A program made the translations under genes and the position numbers. Positions 16,128 through 23,334 of a stretch of DNA of 23,334 bases are shown one piece after another (the stretch's first letter is position 1; each line of letters opens with the position of its first letter). Source of the DNA: Mesostigma viride. Lineage: Eukaryota; Streptophyta; Mesostigmatophyceae; Mesostigmatales; Mesostigmataceae. The stretch lies in the NCBI GenBank assembly GCA_009746045.1, contig RPFO01001833.1, positions 1-23,334 on the forward strand, read 5' to 3'. A model generated the notes under the pieces. That model made no database searches and was not told the origin of the DNA. It saw only the letters and a program-made list of their open reading frames with translations.

Positions 16128-17435
16128 ATGTATACACAATCTATGGCTTCGGACAATTCCTGGTACTCGCGCGCTATCCCCAAGTCCATGCAATACCTCG
16201 TGAAGGCGCTGGGTCAGCACACGACTCAACGAGTCCATCTCAGCACCCTCTCAGCAAGCGACGGCATCAAACAAGGGTCTGTGGTCGCGGTCCGCCTCCC
16301 CACGTCCGGGTTCGTGGACTTGCACTCCTTCGCAATGTTTTTCACGGGGACCCCCACGACCACGGCGGGGTTCGCAAAGTTCCCCGCGTACACGTCCTCC
16401 ATCATCAGGCGCCTCGAGGTACTGGCAGGAGGTCAGACCGTCGACAGCATCAACGACTACTCCCAGCTGTTCCATACGCTGCTCTCGGTGCACGGCGGTG
16501 TCGAGTACAATCTCGCGCAGGCTCCCGCTGGTTGGTCGAAGAATAACAACATCGTCACCGCTGACGTGGCTGGCACTCTCACAAACAACGTGAAGGCGAA
16601 CACAGCAGTGGACGGCGTCATTGACCACTTTTTGGGATTCCTTAGCGGCGAGCCTCGGATCGTGGATCTGAGTCTCTTCCCCCCCATCGAGATCCGAATC
16701 ACACTCATGGACGGAGGGGTGATGCTTCCTAGCGTGGCGCAAGCAGCTGCTGGTGGTGGCATCGTGGCCGTTGACGCAGGAACGGGGGTTGGTTTCGAAC
16801 TGAGCAACATCCACTTTAGCATCGACACGTACAGGTTCCAAGAAGATATCGTGGGCCAGATTTTCTCGTCCAGGCTTGCCGAGGGTGGAACTCTCTCCTT
16901 CAAGTGGCGGACGTGGCAGTCCACCAAACAGTCGCTCGGGACTCGCACTCCCTATGCCATCAAGGCGTCGCTGTCTTCCGCGTCCGCCAGCAAACTCCTG
17001 GCGATTCAGGTTGCTGCCGGCGCGGACGTGACCAACGCATCTGGCAATACGATGTTCAATCACATCGCGGATGGTATGACTTCCTACCAATACGACATCA
17101 ACGGATCCAACCTGGCGCCTGGATACCGTACGAACGCAACGGAGGCGTGGATCAATCTGTTGTCCGCGTTCGGTGACCAAGGGAATGTTTTGTCCTGTGT
17201 CCGTGAGGGCATGACTCCTACCACGTGGCTAAACAACAACTTCACGATGGCGTGTCACCTTAATATGCCATGTGCCGGTCCAGAGTACATGAGCGGCCTT
17301 GACCTTCGTGGCACGGCATCGGTGGTCACGCTGCGAGTCGAGAAGGGAGCAACGGACTGTATTTCCTACCTCTTCACGGAATGCGAATCGAAGATGGACA
17401 TTGCTGCAGGCAGGCAGGCAGCCGTGTACCTCTAA
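16128..17435 (+). CDS. Major capsid protein, double jelly-roll
   Basis: This 435-aa protein (or 430 if Met at 16143 is used, with context ctATGG) builds the icosahedral shell. The opening segment (DNSWYSRAIPKSMQYLVKAL), then RVHLSTLSASDGIKQGSVV, SSIIRRLEVLAGGQTVDSI and INDYSQLF resemble PLV capsid proteins, including the SINDYS(Q)LF-type motif after the first barrel. FPPIEIRITL (about 185-194) and an ISNIHFSIDTYR-like strand near 225 fit the link to the second jelly roll. The length is usual for PLVs. It lies just after the small amphipathic gene, with AAAAATATCTC before the start, probably a late promoter. There is no visible protease site or intein. Confidence 0.85.
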   Translation: MYTQSMASDNSWYSRAIPKSMQYLVKALGQHTTQRVHLSTLSASDGIKQGSVVAVRLPTSGFVDLHSFAMFFTGTPTTTAGFAKFPAYTSSIIRRLEVLAGGQTVDSINDYSQLFHTLLSVHGGVEYNLAQAPAGWSKNNNIVTADVAGTLTNNVKANTAVDGVIDHFLGFLSGEPRIVDLSLFPPIEIRITLMDGGVMLPSVAQAAAGGGIVAVDAGTGVGFELSNIHFSIDTYRFQEDIVGQIFSSRLAEGGTLSFKWRTWQSTKQSLGTRTPYAIKASLSSASASKLLAIQVAAGADVTNASGNTMFNHIADGMTSYQYDINGSNLAPGYRTNATEAWINLLSAFGDQGNVLSCVREGMTPTTWLNNNFTMACHLNMPCAGPEYMSGLDLRGTASVVTLRVEKGATDCISYLFTECESKMDIAAGRQAAVYL

Positions 17436-17463
17436 AAAATATATACGTGTGTAATGACAAACG

Positions 17464-17634
17464 ATGGACTACTTTCGAGACCCTAGCATCACAGCTAATC
17501 CGTTTAACAGGTTGAAGTTGATTTTTGACATTCCTGAAATGGCAGATTCTGGTCTGTCCATGACAATGCCAGCTAGACGAGCATTGCCCCTTCTCCCCAC
17601 CTTCAAGTATCCGCTACCAAACTCTAAAAAATAA
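17464..17634 (+). CDS. Small 56-aa protein between capsid and surface genes
   Basis: ATG at 17464 to TAA at 17632-17634, 56 aa, starting MDYFRDPSITANPFNRLK. It has two Met/Pro-rich stretches and ends in Lys-Lys. The frame fills almost the whole gap between the capsid stop and the next gene, follows a TATATACG-containing AT-rich tract (17436-17450) and has a coding-like composition. No membrane segment is obvious. It may be a minor capsid or cement protein; no family is recognised. Confidence 0.5.
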   Translation: MDYFRDPSITANPFNRLKLIFDIPEMADSGLSMTMPARRALPLLPTFKYPLPNSKK

Positions 17635-17660
17635 TGTGACGATGATATTATATTAGCTCC

Positions 17661-19352
17661 ATGTCGTTTGATTATGGTATTTGTCCTGCTTTGATTCGCA
17701 AGAAGCGCAAACCGGCAAGGACAGCGCCGTCAATCACGTTAACAACTACACACGGACTGTATCCTAGCGCGGTACCGATTACAATGACAGCAGCATTCAG
17801 CGAAACAGTCACCGGGTTCACCTTGGGTGATATCGTTGTCATAAATGGTACTGCATCTGGTTTAACGGGTAGCGGCGCCTCTTACACATTCTCTGTGACT
17901 CCAGCTGTAGCTTATTCACTGACAACAGTCACTGTTGGAGGGAACGCAGCAAGCAGCGTGCTAGGAACCGGCAACACCGCAGCAACTCCGTTAGTCTTCA
18001 CGTATTCGCCACCTCCAACGGTAACCCTCGCGACGACCGCGGGCTTGACGCCATCCTCATCACCCGTGGACGTGACAGCCACGTTCAGCAGGTCGGTGAC
18101 GGGGTTCGCGTTGGGCGATATCACCGTGACCAACGGGACCGCCGCCAACCTGACCGGAAGTGGGGCGTCGTACGCCTTCCAAGTGACGCCAACCATCGCC
18201 AATTCTACCACAAACGTTAGCGTTGGCGCGGGCGCTGTTGTGGACGCATCGACAGGGAACGCCAACGCGGCATCTAACACACTGTCGTTCACGTACTCGG
18301 CAAATCCGTCGGTGACTCTTGCGTCCGGAACTCCGACGGGTGCTGTTTATCCGATCACGGCCACTTTTAGCACATCGGTCACTGGGTTCACGTTGGGCGA
18401 CATCGCCGTGACCAACGGAACCGTGTCCAACTTGCTGGGAAGCGGTGCCACGTACACATTCGATGTGACCACTACCATGTCGGACTTCACGACGACGGTA
18501 AGCGTGGGCGCGGGCGCCGTGACGGGCGCAACGTCAGGGCTTGGAAATGCATCATCCAACACGCTGTCATTCACGTACTATTACAACCCGGCAACAGACC
18601 CAGCGTTGTTTGCGTGGTACGACCCGTCAGACAGCGCCACGGTGTTCAGCGACGCGTCGGGCACAACCCAGCAAAACACGGCAGGAGGGAACGTGATGCG
18701 CGTGAAAGACAAGGGACCGAATGGGTACCACGTGACACAGGCCACTTCCACCAAGTGTCCTACGCTGGATGCGGCGGAGCTTAACTCGAAACGGTCCCTC
18801 CGCTTTATCAACTCGCGGTCTGGCTTGTTAGCGTCCGTGAGCAATTTCTGGAGCGCGATTGGGGTCAGTGCGAGCATCCTCCTAGTCGCCAAACAGCTAA
18901 CGACTGCAACGTATCCAGAAATAGGGGGTTATACGGGTATTAGAGGTTATATGCTTGGATCGACGGATGGCAATGGTTATCTCATGTCTTATCAGTCAGA
19001 GGTACAGACCGTTCTCCTATTCGCTCCCGGTACTGTATACGAAACCGTGAGCACCAGGGCTCAGTTCTTTGACAACAAGGCACACGTCATGGCGATTTCA
19101 TGCAACAGCAGTACAAACGCACTTTTCACCCGCTTCGACGGAAGAGCTGGTTATAACAGAATCGGATCGGACCCTACAACTGGTTCAGGAAATCTCGCTA
19201 TTGGAGGAGACTCATCCAACGCGAGTCGTGCCTTTGACGGGTGGATCGGCGAGATCCTTATCTACAACACAGCCAAGACGTCAGCGGAACTTGAACGGAT
19301 CCGCGGGTATCTTGTTGCCAAGTGGGGCACTCCCGCCGCCATCCCAGCGTAG
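17661..19352 (+). CDS. Surface protein with three bacterial Ig-like repeats and LamG-like domain
   Basis: This 563-aa protein has a short basic start (IRKKRKPART), then three tandem repeats of about 95 aa (residues about 22-115, 117-213, 214-307). Each repeat contains VTGFTLGDI.V.NGT and GSGASYTF.VTP-type strands and ends in TLSFTY, matching the pattern of bacterial Ig-like (Big_12-like) adhesin domains. Residues about 308-563 look like a concanavalin/LamG fold (start DPALFAWYDPSDSATV, end GWIGEILIYNTAKTSAELER), common in phage and viral tail proteins that bind glycans. No signal peptide is seen. It probably attaches the virion to cells. Repeats 2 and 3 are more GC-rich and alike than repeat 1, suggesting later duplication. 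The AT-rich GATATTATATTAG sequence before the ATG is probably its promoter. Confidence 0.78.
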   Translation: MSFDYGICPALIRKKRKPARTAPSITLTTTHGLYPSAVPITMTAAFSETVTGFTLGDIVVINGTASGLTGSGASYTFSVTPAVAYSLTTVTVGGNAASSVLGTGNTAATPLVFTYSPPPTVTLATTAGLTPSSSPVDVTATFSRSVTGFALGDITVTNGTAANLTGSGASYAFQVTPTIANSTTNVSVGAGAVVDASTGNANAASNTLSFTYSANPSVTLASGTPTGAVYPITATFSTSVTGFTLGDIAVTNGTVSNLLGSGATYTFDVTTTMSDFTTTVSVGAGAVTGATSGLGNASSNTLSFTYYYNPATDPALFAWYDPSDSATVFSDASGTTQQNTAGGNVMRVKDKGPNGYHVTQATSTKCPTLDAAELNSKRSLRFINSRSGLLASVSNFWSAIGVSASILLVAKQLTTATYPEIGGYTGIRGYMLGSTDGNGYLMSYQSEVQTVLLFAPGTVYETVSTRAQFFDNKAHVMAISCNSSTNALFTRFDGRAGYNRIGSDPTTGSGNLAIGGDSSNASRAFDGWIGEILIYNTAKTSAELERIRGYLVAKWGTPAAIPA

Positions 19353-19382
19353 AAATATTATCTCTTAATTTGTAATAAAGCA

Positions 19383-19845
19383 ATGGAATACCCACCTATT
19401 ATCAAATAGTGCTAGATTCCAATGCCTCTGAAAACGTGATTGACTCCACCACCGGGTTACGTCAATTTAGAATCAAACCAGACCCGAGGGCGCCCATCAT
19501 TGACAGTACATGGCGTGGTGGTGTGCATTATGCCTACGTTGACGCAGTACCTTTTGATGAGGACCATGCTATTGTCGGGCTTGTTTCCCGAGTTTCTCCG
19601 GTGGTGAGCATAACCAACAGGATTGCATTGTTTTATGCACAGAGACTGTCATGGGTGGATCAGACGGGGACATCTTTTCTTACGCCATGATCAACGAACA
19701 CGCGTTTTTTAACCTAAAGAACCCACACCTGTTCAGAAACGGAGGACATATTACGGTAGGAGCGTCGTACATTGACAGACTTGACGGAAACGAGACTCAA
19801 TTCCCCCGTTGCAGACGACGGTTTTTTGTGCATCCTACGTTTTGA
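19383..19845 (+). pseudogene. Frameshifted small PLV gene
   Basis: A start codon at 19383 after TTTGTAATAAAGC opens a frame that stops after eight codons. Coding-like sequence continues in a second frame (19400-19690: DSNASENVIDSTTGLRQFRI and on) and then in a third (about 19655-19845: IFSYAMINEHAFFNLKNPHL and on, ending VHPTF). Together the three frames would cover about 150 codons, so at least two frameshifts broke the gene. The product family is not recognised. Its place after the surface protein gene suggests another virion protein. Confidence 0.5.
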
Positions 19846-19877
19846 AAAGATTCGCGGGTTCAATAAGTGCAATTGTC

Positions 19878-20077
19878 ATGGCAAGTAATTTCTACGAATT
19901 ATATGGGTGGTTGCTTCGGAAAATTTACCTCGTGGATACCTTAGAAACTCGTTCAGGCGATTGACAAGTGACCCAGTTGATTACTCGCACGCTTACGAGT
20001 CTTTTTACCTAAATTCACGTCCCAGAACTCGCCACGTGGTAGAGGCCACCTTAGACTTGCATCGCTCCGAAATTTAG
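19878..20077 (+). pseudogene. Second decayed small gene
   Basis: ATG at 19878 begins MASNFYELYGWLLRK, and the frame stops at 19962-19964. A different frame then reads coding-like sequence to TAG 20075-20077 (YLRNSFRRLTSDPVDYSHAY and on). A shift around 19905-19935 would connect the two into about 67 codons. It has no recognised family. With the preceding entry it forms a 0.7-kb zone of decay. Confidence 0.4.
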
Positions 20078-20227
20078 CCAAGTTCGACACTTGTACAAGT
20101 CCAGCCACCTTCGCGTCCTGTCCAGGCCGTGCCAGCAGACGTAACGGACCTTGGCACATTGTGCACAAATAGGCAAAATCACGTGCAAGTCACGCATCTC
20201 ACGTTGCCAAGCTCTCTGCCGGTAGCC

Positions 20228-20800
20228 ATGGCTTCCCGAAACGCAGGGCCTTGCGAGAAGGCGTTGGCAATGCTTGGAAAAATCCTCGATGGTCTCGAGG
20301 ACGGCCAGACAAAGATATCTGACCAGCTCGCACACCTGACGCACAAGGTCTCCCTTCTTTCCGGAAACGAAGGTGCTGTTGGAGGCACCGGACCTACCTG
20401 CGAGGTCTTCAAGATTCACGACGCCGGATATGACGATGTCGACCGCAAGACGCCAAAAATTTGCGTCGAGTGGGTCTACGAGAAGAATGCGGCAAAGCCG
20501 AGGAAGGTCGAGGACCGCTGCGAGTGGATTCGCCTCGACCAAGCCGACGGGTGCGTTAAGATGGTTGACGATTTCCTCAATGGCTTCTCCAAGTCCAAGC
20601 GCCAGCCAGGCATTTCCCCCATTGCGCTCTACAGGGCATGGGAGGAGGTAAAGAAGGGTTTCGAGGACGCAAAGACCGCCACTTCCAATGGCAGGAAGAG
20701 GAGCCGCGAGGGAGCGTCAAGCTCCCACGGCCATGGCGACAAGAAGAACTCCGCCTCGTACGTGAAGAGCCTGACTGGACACTCCAAGGACAAGGAGTAG
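20228..20800 (+). CDS. 190-aa protein with basic tail, unknown function
   Basis: The start at 20228 (agccATGG, strong eukaryotic context) is preferred over 20129, whose extra residues look non-coding. Residues 1-50 are helical (EKALAMLGKILDGLEDGQTK) with heptad-like Leu/Ile spacing. The middle (60-150) mixes acidic, aromatic and Trp residues (CVEWVYEKNA, CEWIRLD). The C-terminal 45 residues are Lys/Arg/Ser/His-rich (GRKRSREGASSSHGHGDKK), a likely nuclear-localisation or DNA-binding tail. It is the last gene before the right TIR. It could be a captured host gene or a virus-specific regulator. Confidence 0.55.
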   Translation: MASRNAGPCEKALAMLGKILDGLEDGQTKISDQLAHLTHKVSLLSGNEGAVGGTGPTCEVFKIHDAGYDDVDRKTPKICVEWVYEKNAAKPRKVEDRCEWIRLDQADGCVKMVDDFLNGFSKSKRQPGISPIALYRAWEEVKKGFEDAKTATSNGRKRSREGASSSHGHGDKKNSASYVKSLTGHSKDKE

Positions 20801-21077
20801 ATTGTCGTCTTGTTGACGACGGCAACGAGCTTGCCATTTCGCTCTTGTCGAGCTGATAACGAATGTAAACGTGTTATATTTTTTAATGAATTCGTTTATG
20901 CAGTATAAAACGCGTCAATATATGCTGAAAACAATTTTCATTTCGTCTCGAATTGCAGTTCTAACTGCGGGTTAAAAATAGAGTAAACCTCTCATGCATC
21001 GACGCAGGTCGTATGGGATTCTTGCATAGGTCGTCTGAGTTTCCAGAGGTTACACAGAGTAATAAAATGACACTCTG
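20801..21077. other. Gene-free region before right TIR
   Basis: Just after the stop codon is a small stem-loop GTCGTC-TTGTT-GACGAC (20804-20820), which could mark an mRNA 3' end. The remainder is AT-rich, with TTATATTTTTTAATG (20873-20887), a TATAAAACG sequence (about 20904) and AATAAA at 21060-21065. No reading frame of note. Confidence 0.4.
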
Positions 21078-21489
21078 CACACCCCGCCGCGCGGCCCTCG
21101 CCGGCTCCCTCACCCTGCGAGGCCATGGCGAAAAATTGGGCGGTCTTTTCTTAAGAGTAAGTACGTGCAATTTTTCGCCACATCCAACAACCCACGCCAC
21201 CTCAGCGCCGGCCAGTGGGGGAAGGTGGCGAAAAATTGGGCGTTCTTTATATAAGAGTAAGTACGTGCAATTTTTCGCCATCACTCTCACACCTTGACAA
21301 ACACCTCCTATACCCGCGCCAAGGGGTGGCAGGGTGGCGAAAAATTGGGCGTTCTTTATATAAGAGTAAGTACGTGCAATTTTTCGCCATCACTCTCACA
21401 CCTTGACAAACACCTCCTATGACCCGCGCCAAGGGGTGGCAGGGTGGCGAAAAATTGGGCGTTCTTTTCTTAACTCGTCGTCTGTCCCT

Positions 21490-21536
21490 GGTCCTCTACG
21501 GAGGACTGAGTTGAACTCAGTCCTCTCTAGAGGACC
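21490..21536. repeat. Left subterminal hairpin of the 1.7-kb insertion
   Basis: Nested inverted repeats: outer GGTCCTCT/AGAGGACC and inner GAGGACTGAGTT/AACTCAGTCCTC with a 1-nt loop. Likely a transposase-binding or structural site. Confidence 0.75.
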
Positions 21537-22842
21537 GAGTTTTGGGTTTCGTAGAAAATTCGCCCGGTCAGAATGTTTGACAAAAAAATTCTCTCAAAAT
21601 TTATTCAAATACTACGTGAAAAGATCTTTCTTGGACATATTTTTGGGATTTTTTTGGATTTGGTATGAGCGGCTTAATGTACGGTCAAAGTACAGGTGGT
21701 AAGGGTACTTTTCCACGTGAAACGCGAGTTCCGGAAATGCACGACCTAGCCATGGCGGCTCGCGCCCATGCATGCAGTTTACGTTTGCGGACGAGTTAGC
21801 TGTCCAAACTCAGGAAATAGATTTAACATGCCCTAAAGATGATAAAAATACATTTTTAGCTCGCGGGGATGCGATTTACCCGGTGTCGGCACTGTTCTTG
21901 CTGGAAAAAACTGCGATAAGGCAGGTCGACGGAATTGATGACTGCGCTTGCTTTCCGGCGCAATTTCAATGGCTGATAGGTTTCTTTCTACATTTTAACA
22001 TGCATCGTATTAGAATAAATTGAGTGACAGTATAGATTTGAGTATTTCGACCATTCTGTCACGTCATGGTCTATGTGCCGCAAAGTGCCACTTTTGCGGG
22101 CACCGCCTGGGCCAAGGTAACGCCAGCCGTGCCAGGTAAAGCCAGATAATCGTTGCCTCTTCGTTTCTTGATGTTTGTACATGAGTTTAAGCTTGCGAGG
22201 CGTTGTCAGGTTCAAGTCTTGATGCTCTTTCTTGACCGTTGCCTGCCCTCTCTAAAACCCCCTTTTCAGATGATGTTATCAGGCATTTGCCTTGACCCAG
22301 TGTAGTTGTGCAGGGTTTTAGGAGCTGTGCAGGTTTAAACACCTTCATAGATGTTAGTTATTCTTTTGCTACGTTCATACTGCATGATTTTGAGGCCACG
22401 GGCCGCGTCAAGGGTGCATTCAAGCTTTTACGGGTGAGTGAAAAGTCTTGGTGACAAACCACTGCCATCATGTGCCAGCAACTATGTTGGCCACATCATG
22501 GCAAGGCAAAACAGTTATAGCCATATCTATTGTTGTTAGAAACAATGGAAATATGCTTCACCTACCCATTATATTGGTGGTTGACACTTATAACATAACC
22601 CTTTGTTGGTAGGGTATCCAAGCCCATTCCCTACATGCATGCATAGGCTCTCACTACATGATAAGGTATGATATACCTGAAGTATGATGATGCAAGTGTG
22701 TTGTCCTGTAATGCTTGAAGGGAAATGAGTTGATTGGGATGGTTGGTGGCCACGGTGGTGTGTAGTATGACCGCACTTACATGCTAGCAAAGTTAGCAAA
22801 AGCCCCATTCCTCTCCTGAGGACTGAGAGTTTTTTAATTGTT

Positions 22843-23070
22843 TCAGGCAGTTGCAGTGGCCAAATCGAGCCCAGTTTTTTTCCACGTTTCAAGAACTATG
22901 TTGTTTACATGCCTATATTTTTCTTCATGCACGAGGATTTGATTGAATTTTTCCCACTCGTTCTTATCCCGAAAAATGCAAATTCGCGAGGGGTGCCCAT
23001 CGTCCGTGTAATTTTCAGGTGTTCGGGTCAAGTTTTCACATATGCAGTATTTTTGCCAACAAAATGACAT
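22843..23070 (-). pseudogene. Possible captured exon, doublecortin-like
   Basis: A 75-aa open frame contains RICIFRDKNEWEKFNQILVH and then VLETWKKTGLDLA, which resembles the start of a doublecortin (DCX) ubiquitin-like domain (R-x-x-x-F/Y-R-[NGD] ... ILV ... LLDE-x-T-KK-x-GL). It starts MSFCWQKY and ends without the second half of the domain, so it would be one exon or a fragment carried inside the insertion. DCX proteins bind microtubules. I base this on pattern memory only; chance is possible. Confidence 0.28.
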
Positions 23071-23147
23071 CTAGTACACCCCCGATCCACATCAAAACAT
23101 TTGGGATGGACCCCCCACCTAGTCGCTACACGCGGTTGAAAATTGTC

Positions 23148-23175
23148 AACTCAGTCCTCCTGTGAGGACTGAGTT
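23148..23175. repeat. Right subterminal hairpin of the 1.7-kb insertion
   Basis: AACTCAGTCCTC and GAGGACTGAGTT around a 4-nt loop (CTGT), built from the same 12-mer as the left hairpin and directly touching the right terminal repeat. Confidence 0.75.
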
Positions 23176-23334
23176 GGGACAGACGACGAGTAAGTACGTG
23201 CAATTTTTCGCCATCCTTGTCACACCTTGACAAACACCTCCTATGACCCGCGCCAAGGGGTGGCAGGGTGGCGAAAAATTGGGCGTTCTTTTCTTAAGAG
23301 TAAGTACGTGCAATTTTTCGCCATCCTTGTCACA

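Larger units (their letters stand above)
21474..23190. mobile_element. 1.7-kb insertion in right TIR with 15-bp TIRs
   Basis: CTCGTCGTCTGTCCC (21474-21488) and its reverse complement (23176-23190) bound 1717 bp that interrupt a hairpin unit. TAA occurs on both sides (21471-21473 and 23191-23193), fitting a 3-bp TWA-type duplication as in PIF/Harbinger elements, though intact units have GAG in this place, so a small change at the junction is also needed. Both ends carry subterminal hairpins from one motif (GAGGACTGAGTT and complement), and a further copy is near 22817. No transposase is visible; it is probably non-autonomous and may have captured host DNA. Confidence 0.8.
2331..23334. mobile_element. 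Endogenous polinton-like virus, right end beyond the window
   Basis: Inverted copies of one sequence bound the block. The left TIR (2331-2763) reappears as reverse complement from 21078 onward, out to the end of the window. Between them lie the hallmark genes of PLVs: double jelly-roll capsid protein, penton-like protein, FtsK/HerA ATPase and tyrosine recombinase. They form two divergent transcription blocks meeting at about 9.6 kb. Removing the two secondary insertions (1.2 and 1.7 kb) leaves roughly 18 kb, a usual size for the group. Several genes are frameshifted or interrupted, so this copy is probably a fossil. The left end is set where the match to the right TIR stops (GGTGTGACAAGG at 2331); the host target duplication is not visible because the right end is outside the window. 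Confidence 0.88.
21078..23334 (-). repeat. Right terminal inverted repeat, interrupted and running off the window
   Basis: Reverse-complement match to 2331-2763. Hairpin units lie at 21127-21179, 21227-21279, 21336-21388, one split unit (21446-21473 plus 23191-23212) and an additional unit at 23270-23322. The right side therefore has at least five units where the left has four. The linker variants (TATACCC, TATGACCC) match left linkers in order, so the arrays are aligned from the inside outward. The true right end is outside the window. Confidence 0.9.

Noticed and set aside
20129-20227. N-terminal extension of the 190-aa protein
   Set aside because: Start context is weak and the sequence has no coding character, while ATG 20228 has a strong context and leads straight into a helical segment.
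21772-22023. 83-aa plus-strand frame in the 1.7-kb insertion
   Set aside because: No family pattern, no promoter or good start context; length is compatible with chance.

Overview
The window holds most of an endogenous polinton-like virus (PLV) or closely related small eukaryotic dsDNA virus integrated in a eukaryotic genome. The capsid module (double jelly-roll major capsid protein, penton-like minor capsid protein, FtsK/HerA-type packaging ATPase), a tyrosine recombinase, long terminal inverted repeats and two divergent gene blocks all point that way. A plant/alga-type telomere-like motif (three CCCTAAA units) in the left flank, TATA-like promoters and AATAAA signals fit a eukaryotic host. 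The host cannot be named: the telomere-like motif suggests an alga, plant or other protist, while a weak doublecortin-like exon in a secondary insertion would also suit a lineage with flagella.

Layout. Positions 1-2330 are flanking DNA with no recognisable intact gene. Positions 2331-2763 are the left terminal inverted repeat (TIR), built from four copies of a 52-53 bp hairpin. Positions 2783-9575 are the minus-strand replication/integration block: a primase-polymerase fused to a herpesvirus-origin-binding-protein-like helicase, a tyrosine recombinase, an AT-hook protein, the packaging ATPase and a coiled-coil AT-hook protein. A 24-bp divergent promoter (9576-9599) separates it from the plus-strand virion block (9600-20800): a very large fiber-like protein, a C2H2 zinc-finger basic protein, the penton-like protein, a small amphipathic protein, the major capsid protein, a 56-aa protein, a bacterial-type Ig-repeat plus LamG-like surface protein, two decayed small genes and a 190-aa basic-tailed protein. 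The right TIR starts at 21078 and runs off the end of the window.

The element looks dead or decaying. The ATPase gene has a frameshift after its Walker A region. The primase-helicase has a frameshift near its C terminus. Two small genes near the right end are shifted out of frame. Two different mobile elements have landed in it. One (12511-13732) splits the fiber-like gene with a 5-bp target duplication and is built from four nearly identical 206-207 bp perfect palindromes alternating with three copies of a 132-bp spacer, one inverted; the palindrome/spacer junctions can be folded into a tRNA-like cloverleaf. The other (21474-23190) splits a hairpin unit of the right TIR, with 15-bp terminal inverted repeats and an apparent TAA duplication.

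If the genes once worked together, the primase-helicase would replicate the genome, perhaps starting at the iterated TIR hairpins. The recombinase would integrate it, the ATPase would package it into a capsid of the major and penton-like proteins, and the fiber-like and Ig/LamG proteins would decorate the surface. I see no protein-primed DNA polymerase B, no SF3 helicase, no retroviral-type integrase and no capsid maturation protease in the window.
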